DNA of 18,523 nucleotides from Gelidibacter sp035515035 (GTDB taxonomy: Bacteria > Bacteroidota > Bacteroidia > Flavobacteriales > Flavobacteriaceae). The position numbers were made by a program, and so were the translations under genes. This document shows positions 14,253 through 18,523 of this stretch, one piece after another; position 1 is the first letter of the stretch; each line of letters starts with the position of its first letter. The notes beneath the pieces are model-generated. The model was given only the letters and a program-made list of their open reading frames with translations. It was not told the origin of the DNA and did not search any database. The stretch covers positions 1 to 18,523 of the forward strand of contig NZ_DATJCA010000048.1 in assembly GCF_035515035.1 (NCBI RefSeq). The letters are read 5' to 3'.

Positions 14253-14945
14253 TTATGGTTTCTCAATCGTCTCTTGAGCCAAAGCATAGAGCTTTTCAAA
14301 TTGTGCCTCCAGTGATAAATTAGAGTTGTCTATTTCTATAGCATCTTTCGCCTTCATCAATGGAGAGTCCTCTCTTGTAGAATCAATCAAATCACGCGAC
14401 TCCACATTCTTCAAAACATCTTCATAACTCACATTTTCATTGCGGTCAAGAAGTTCCTTGTAACGTCTTTTGGCTCTTGTTTCCGCGGAAGCGGTCATAA
14501 AAAACTTCAATTCGGCATCAGGGAATACCACCGTACCAATATCACGGCCATCCATAACCACACCTTTCTCCATCCCCATTTGCTGTTGTTGTAATACCAA
14601 CATTCTACGGACTTCTGAAATTTCTGCCACTTGACTCACATATTGTGAGACTTCTAAGGTTCGGATCTCGTGTTCCACATTTTTGCCGTTCAAATACATT
14701 TCAGCAAAGCCTAAATCTTCATTATATTTAAAGTGAATTCTAAGACTTTCTAAATCAGAAACCAATTTTTCAACGTCAAAATTACCTTGAGAGATAATTC
14801 CGTTCTGCATCGCATATAAAGCCACTGCTCTGTACATGGCACCAGAATCCACATAGACATAACCCAAAGCTTTAGCCAATTGTTTGGCAACCGTACTCTT
14901 TCCTGTTGATGAAAAACCGTCAATGGCAATAGTAATCTTCTTCAT
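14253..14945 (-). CDS. cmk: (d)CMP kinase
   Basis: Cytidylate kinase phosphorylates CMP and dCMP with ATP, feeding the CTP and dCTP pools. The 230 residues match the family. The P-loop G-F-S-S-T-G-K-S (10-17), D-S-G-A-M-Y-R-A (33-40), G-R-D-I-G-T-V-V-F-P (133-142) and the R-A-K-R-R-Y-K-E and S-R-D-L-I-D-S-T-R (183-191) segments are all present. The CMP-specific insert lies in the middle at about 60-105. The ATG at 14945 puts the P-loop at the expected distance from the N-terminus. It starts 34 bases after the porQ stop without a terminator or clear promoter between, so it is probably cotranscribed with porQ. Confidence 0.97.
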   Translation of the reverse strand: MKKITIAIDGFSSTGKSTVAKQLAKALGYVYVDSGAMYRAVALYAMQNGIISQGNFDVEKLVSDLESLRIHFKYNEDLGFAEMYLNGKNVEHEIRTLEVSQYVSQVAEISEVRRMLVLQQQQMGMEKGVVMDGRDIGTVVFPDAELKFFMTASAETRAKRRYKELLDRNENVSYEDVLKNVESRDLIDSTREDSPLMKAKDAIEIDNSNLSLEAQFEKLYALAQETIEKP

Positions 14946-14979
14946 ATTAATTTTCCGTTGAATGGGAACTATTTTTAAT

Positions 14980-15999
14980 TTATCTTAAATCTATTTGTAA
15001 TCCAAAAAAACTGGTATTTGACGCCCCCGTATAACGCGCATGGGTATAACTAAAACGCATTTTGTTCATCTTTATACCTATGCCAAAAGAGAGGCCCGAA
15101 AAGTTACGCTGATCGACTATGCGGAGTTCTTCAGCACGCCTAAAATTATAACCCAATCGCAGATTAAATCCCCGCTCAGGAAAAAGTTCAGCACCAATAA
15201 TGGCATGGCGCATCACTTCGTTTAAAAACCCTACCTTTTCTTGGGTTTGATTGCCGTCCAAATCAGTCGTTGCCCTTGCAGGATTCTTAAATCCGATGGG
15301 CCATTGCTGTAAGTTTTCAAAAGTAAGATGCCATCTTATAGGCACATGTTGCAAGGTTTGGGAAAGACCTAAGTTGACCTCCAAGGGTAATTTCTCGTGC
15401 AGGTCAGCATAGGTTGTAAACTGGGTTCCAAAGTTTCGCACGGTCAAAGCAGCGTGAAAATCAAGATTCTCATTGATATACATTACGCCAGCATCAATGG
15501 CCCCACCAATTGAATTGTATTGTTCCAATTCTGACGTAATCAATTTTCCATTGGCACCAATGTAGAAATCTGAATAGGGAATTTTAAACGCATAACCAAA
15601 GGACAAGGCCGCTTCACTCCCTGTAAAGGTTCCGGTAGAGACGCCATTTTGATCATACCCATCAAATTTTCCGTAATTGATATAAGTCATCCCAATATGA
15701 AATGTTTGCACGTGCCTGTCCCAGGTATAGGCATAAGCACCCGTACCATAGCTGATACCACCTAAATAACTTGAATAATTTAAGGCCAATTGATTATCCA
15801 TTTCAGGATTTATAGTGGCAGGATTGTATAATCCGCCCGTAACATCATAATCAAAATTAGTGATCACTTTACCACCTAATGCGGCTTGTCGTGGTGAAGA
15901 TACCAAGTTCAAGAATTGATAAGTGGATTCACCACCAAGTTGAGCGAAAACTGAGATGTTCGAAGCAATAAAGAATAAAACAGTAATCCTCTTGATCAT
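14980..15999 (-). CDS. porQ: Type IX secretion system protein PorQ
   Basis: A 339-residue outer-membrane-type protein with a signal peptide (hydrophobic residues 5-18, likely cleaved after A19 in V-F-A-QL). The mature start L-G-G-E-S-T-Y-Q-F-L-N-L and then S-P-R-Q-A-A-L-G-G (35-43) is typical of PorQ, and the rest is a repeating beta-barrel pattern ending in aromatic strands and L-Q-I-D-L-R. Family knowledge: PorQ belongs to the T9SS attachment complex with PorU, PorV and PorZ, which removes the sorting domain and attaches cargo at the surface. That complex serves type A cargo best, so PorQ need not act on the type B cargo at the left of this window. It precedes cmk by 34 bases and is isolated from lon by a strong terminator. 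A TACTTTTG box at 16007-16014 places transcription start almost at the ATG. A later start would remove the signal peptide. Confidence 0.93.
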   Translation of the reverse strand: MIKRITVLFFIASNISVFAQLGGESTYQFLNLVSSPRQAALGGKVITNFDYDVTGGLYNPATINPEMDNQLALNYSSYLGGISYGTGAYAYTWDRHVQTFHIGMTYINYGKFDGYDQNGVSTGTFTGSEAALSFGYAFKIPYSDFYIGANGKLITSELEQYNSIGGAIDAGVMYINENLDFHAALTVRNFGTQFTTYADLHEKLPLEVNLGLSQTLQHVPIRWHLTFENLQQWPIGFKNPARATTDLDGNQTQEKVGFLNEVMRHAIIGAELFPERGFNLRLGYNFRRAEELRIVDQRNFSGLSFGIGIKMNKMRFSYTHARYTGASNTSFFGLQIDLR

Positions 16000-16006
16000 A
16001 GAACGA

Positions 16007-16014
16007 CAAAAGTA
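16007..16014 (-). promoter_or_regulatory. porQ-cmk promoter, -7 box
   Basis: TACTTTTG on the minus strand matches TAnnTTTG. No TTG stands 19-20 bases upstream, so the -33 part is poor. The box ends 7 bases before the porQ ATG, so the message would have a leader of only about 1-4 bases. Confidence 0.55.
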
Positions 16015-16060
16015 GTATATCTTACTTAAAACGCTGATATGTTTGATTTATTTTTAAATC

Positions 16061-16089
16061 AAAAAAAACGGCAACAAATTGTTGCCGTT
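16061..16089 (-). terminator. Rho-independent terminator of lon
   Basis: AACGGCAACAA (16067-16077) and TTGTTGCCGTT (16079-16089) are perfect 11-base arms around a single base, followed on the minus strand by a T tract. It begins 5 bases beyond the lon stop and separates lon from porQ. Confidence 0.92.
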
Positions 16090-16093
16090 CATA

Positions 16094-18523
16094 TTATAGA
16101 GTTTTTGCATTCTTCACTTTCTCATCCGTGAGGGCTACTTTTAGAACCTCTCTCATATCCGTTACATAATGAAAAGTCAGTCCTTTCAAATACTCAGGCT
16201 TAATCTCTTCGATGTCTCGTCTATTCTCTTCACAAAGTAAAATTTCTTTTATTCGCGCACGTTTGGCCGCTAGAATTTTCTCTTTAATTCCTCCAACAGG
16301 CAATACTTTACCTCTCAATGTAATTTCTCCTGTCATGGCCAGACTGTTCTTGACTTTTCTTTGGGTAAACAGTGACACTAACGACGTCAACATTGCCACA
16401 CCGGCACTCGGTCCATCTTTTGGGGTCGCCCCTTCTGGCACGTGGATGTGAACATTATATTTTTCGAAAACTTCTGGGTCAAGATCAAATTCATCGGCAT
16501 TGGACTTTATGAATTCCATGGCAATGGTGGCAGACTCTTTCATGACCGTTCCTAAATTACCGGTAATGGTCAACGTACCCTTTCCTTTGGAGAGAATGGA
16601 TTCGATAAATAAGATATCGCCTCCTACCCGCGTCCAGGCCAATCCAGTAACAACACCAGCAACATTATTGCTTTCATATTTGTCACGCTGCATTCGTGGC
16701 GATCCCAAAACCTCTAAAATATCCTCATTGGTTACCTTCACATTATAGGTCTCCTCCATCGCGATATTTTTAGCCGCAAAGCGAACCATTTTTGCCAATT
16801 GTTTTTCAAGTCCTCTTACTCCGGATTCTCTGGTATAACCCTCCACAATTTTTTCCAATTGTGGCTTGGCAATTTTCAAATGTTCCTCCGTTAATCCATG
16901 CTCTTTAATTTGTTTTGGCAAGAGATGACGCTTGGCAATTTCCACCTTTTCTTCAATGGTATATCCCGTAACATCGATGATTTCCATACGGTCCAACAAG
17001 GCGGGCTGAATGGTACTCAAACTATTTGCCGTTGCAATAAACATCACTTTAGAAAGGTCAAAGCCCATTTCTAAAAAGTTATCATGGAAATCGCTGTTTT
17101 GTTCAGGATCCAAGACTTCCAACATGGCAGAAGAAGGATCTCCTTGATTGCTATTGGATAATTTATCAATCTCATCCAAAACGAAAACTGGATTAGAAGT
17201 TCCTGCTTTTTTCAAGCTCTGAAGGATTCTCCCTGGCATGGCACCAATATATGTTTTTCTATGGCCACGGATCTCTGCTTCATCACGCAATCCACCCAAA
17301 GACATTCGGACATATTCTCGGCCTAAAGCTTCGGCTACCGATTTTCCTAAGGATGTCTTCCCAACTCCTGGAGGTCCGTATAGACATAGAATAGGCGATT
17401 TCATATCATTTCGCAATTTTAAAACTGCCAAATATTCGATAATCCTTCTCTTGACATCATCCATTCCGTAATGATCGCGATCCAAAATGCGTTTAGCGCG
17501 TTTTAAATCAAATTTATCCTTACTGAACTCATTCCAAGGCAATTCTAAAAATAGTTCTAAATAATTTCTTTGAATGGAATATTCTGCAACTTGTGGATTC
17601 ATCCGTTGCATCTTCATCAATTCCTTTTGAAAATGTGCTTCAACTTTCTCATCCCATTTTTTGGTTTTCGCCTGCACTTTCATTTCGTCAATTTCTTCAT
17701 CATAAGACACACCACCCAATTCTTCTTGAATGGTTTTCATCTGTTGATGCAGGAAATATTCTCGTTGTTGCTGGTTCATGTCGCTCTGGACCTTGGATTG
17801 AATAACATTTTTCAGTTCCAATTTTTGAAATTCGACATTCATGAATTTCAAAGTTGCCAAGGCACGCTCCTTCAAATCACTGATTTCCAATAACTTTTGT
17901 TTTTCCTCTACAGAAAGGTTCATATTGGAAGACACAAAATTCACCAAAAAGGAATTGCTTTCAATATTCTTAATCGCAAAACTTGCCTCTGAAGGAATGT
18001 TTGGACTTTCACTTATAATTTGAAGCGCCAGATCTTTGATAGATTCAATAATGGCAGAGAATTCCTCATTGTCTTCGGCTGGCTTGGCCTCTGAAACATT
18101 TTTAACTGTGGCCGTAATATACGGTTCCTCCGTGATGATCTGATCCACTTCAAATCGCTTCTTTCCTTGAATAATGATGGTGGTATTGCCATCAGGCATT
18201 TTCAGAACACGGAGTATACGTGCTACTGTACCCGTTTTATAAATGTCTTTCCCTTCCGGATCTTCTATGCTCCCATCTTTTTGAGAAACGACTCCAATAA
18301 CCTTAGTTCCTTTATTGGAATCATTGATCAGCCTAATGGATTTATCCCTTCCGGCGGTGATTGGGATAACCACACCTGGAAATAATACCGTATTTCGTAA
18401 TGGTAAAATAGGTAAGGTTGCCGGCAATTCCTCGTTGTTTATTTGTTCTTCATCTTCTGGTGTCATCAACGGAATTAACTCAGAATTTTCGTCAAACTCC
18501 TGAAATGACAAACTGTCAAGACT
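16094..18523 (-). CDS. lon: ATP-dependent protease La (5' partial)
   Basis: Lon is a cytosolic homohexameric AAA+ serine protease that removes misfolded and regulatory proteins. The frame is open to the right edge: the TTG at 18509-18511 is preceded in frame by S-L-D-S, and flavobacterial Lon proteins normally start a few residues further upstream, so the true ATG is outside the window. Counting from that TTG, 805 residues are present. The LON substrate-binding domain (about 32-225) includes L-P-I-L-P-L-R-N-T-V-L-F-P-G. A coiled-coil linker follows at about 240-300. In the AAA+ module, Walker A is G-P-P-G-V-G-K-T (379-386) and Walker B is V-F-V-L-D-E-I-D (442-449). The protease domain has S702 in D-G-P-S-A-G-V-A-M and K745 in G-G-I-K-E-K-I-L-A-A, the Ser-Lys dyad. 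All catalytic elements are intact. The terminator at 16061-16089 follows directly. Confidence 0.98.
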   Translation of the reverse strand, partial: SLDSLSFQEFDENSELIPLMTPEDEEQINNEELPATLPILPLRNTVLFPGVVIPITAGRDKSIRLINDSNKGTKVIGVVSQKDGSIEDPEGKDIYKTGTVARILRVLKMPDGNTTIIIQGKKRFEVDQIITEEPYITATVKNVSEAKPAEDNEEFSAIIESIKDLALQIISESPNIPSEASFAIKNIESNSFLVNFVSSNMNLSVEEKQKLLEISDLKERALATLKFMNVEFQKLELKNVIQSKVQSDMNQQQREYFLHQQMKTIQEELGGVSYDEEIDEMKVQAKTKKWDEKVEAHFQKELMKMQRMNPQVAEYSIQRNYLELFLELPWNEFSKDKFDLKRAKRILDRDHYGMDDVKRRIIEYLAVLKLRNDMKSPILCLYGPPGVGKTSLGKSVAEALGREYVRMSLGGLRDEAEIRGHRKTYIGAMPGRILQSLKKAGTSNPVFVLDEIDKLSNSNQGDPSSAMLEVLDPEQNSDFHDNFLEMGFDLSKVMFIATANSLSTIQPALLDRMEIIDVTGYTIEEKVEIAKRHLLPKQIKEHGLTEEHLKIAKPQLEKIVEGYTRESGVRGLEKQLAKMVRFAAKNIAMEETYNVKVTNEDILEVLGSPRMQRDKYESNNVAGVVTGLAWTRVGGDILFIESILSKGKGTLTITGNLGTVMKESATIAMEFIKSNADEFDLDPEVFEKYNVHIHVPEGATPKDGPSAGVAMLTSLVSLFTQRKVKNSLAMTGEITLRGKVLPVGGIKEKILAAKRARIKEILLCEENRRDIEEIKPEYLKGLTFHYVTDMREVLKVALTDEKVKNAKTL

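Noticed and set aside
17238..17893. Plus-strand open frames opposite lon (for example 17238-17471 and 17570-17893)
   Set aside because: Shadows of a fully conserved lon frame; no family resemblance and no leader or promoter.
18509..18511. TTG as start of lon
   Set aside because: The frame continues upstream as S-L-D-S to the edge, and Lon of relatives begins a few residues earlier; the gene is cut by the window end.

Overview
The window looks like chromosomal DNA from a member of the Bacteroidota, most likely a marine-type Flavobacteriaceae. Four things point there: type IX secretion (T9SS) genes (a type B C-terminal sorting domain protein, PorP/SprF, a PorE-like OmpA protein and PorQ); promoters of the form TTG-N19/20-TAnnTTTG; AT-rich translation leaders without Shine-Dalgarno sequences; and strongly flavobacterial versions of Lon, S1, PyrR/PyrB and RNase Z. 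No tRNA, rRNA, CRISPR array, insertion sequence or phage gene was seen.

Layout. (1) About 1-5317, plus strand: a compact three-gene cassette of a large repetitive secreted surface protein (5' end outside the window), a PorP/SprF-family outer-membrane protein and a TPR/beta-propeller/OmpA lipid-free periplasmic protein, closed by a strong terminator. (2) About 5318-5963: roughly 650 bases without an intact gene, with hints of a decayed reading frame. (3) 5964-7500, minus strand: a CAP-domain lipoprotein and pdxH, separated by an apparently non-coding stretch holding four phased CGATGAA words. (4) 7584-8003, plus strand: a small STAS-like protein that overlaps the end of rnz tail to tail. (5) 7990-11324, minus strand, transcribed right to left: pyrR, an unknown acidic 116-residue protein, pyrB, a STAS-like 110-residue protein and rnz. 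(6) 11475-13337, minus strand: rpsA with six S1 domains and a long leader. (7) 13631-14008, plus strand: a BON+LysM protein resembling E. coli Kbp. (8) 14253-18523, minus strand: cmk and porQ as a pair behind their own promoter, then lon, whose start lies beyond the right edge.

How the genes fit together. The left cassette encodes a T9SS cargo and the envelope proteins expected to export or display it, and PorQ at the right end belongs to the T9SS surface-attachment machinery. The central minus-strand genes are housekeeping: UMP synthesis control and aspartate transcarbamoylation, tRNA 3' processing, PLP synthesis, translation, CMP/dCMP phosphorylation and proteolysis. I found no convincing new multi-gene system. 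The points most worth following up are the cargo/SprF/PorE-like cassette, the unknown proteins in the pyr operon, a possible surface-export signal on the CAP lipoprotein, a palindrome over the pyrR start region in place of a PyrR attenuator, the near-leaderless porQ promoter, and the decayed 5.4-5.9 kb region.
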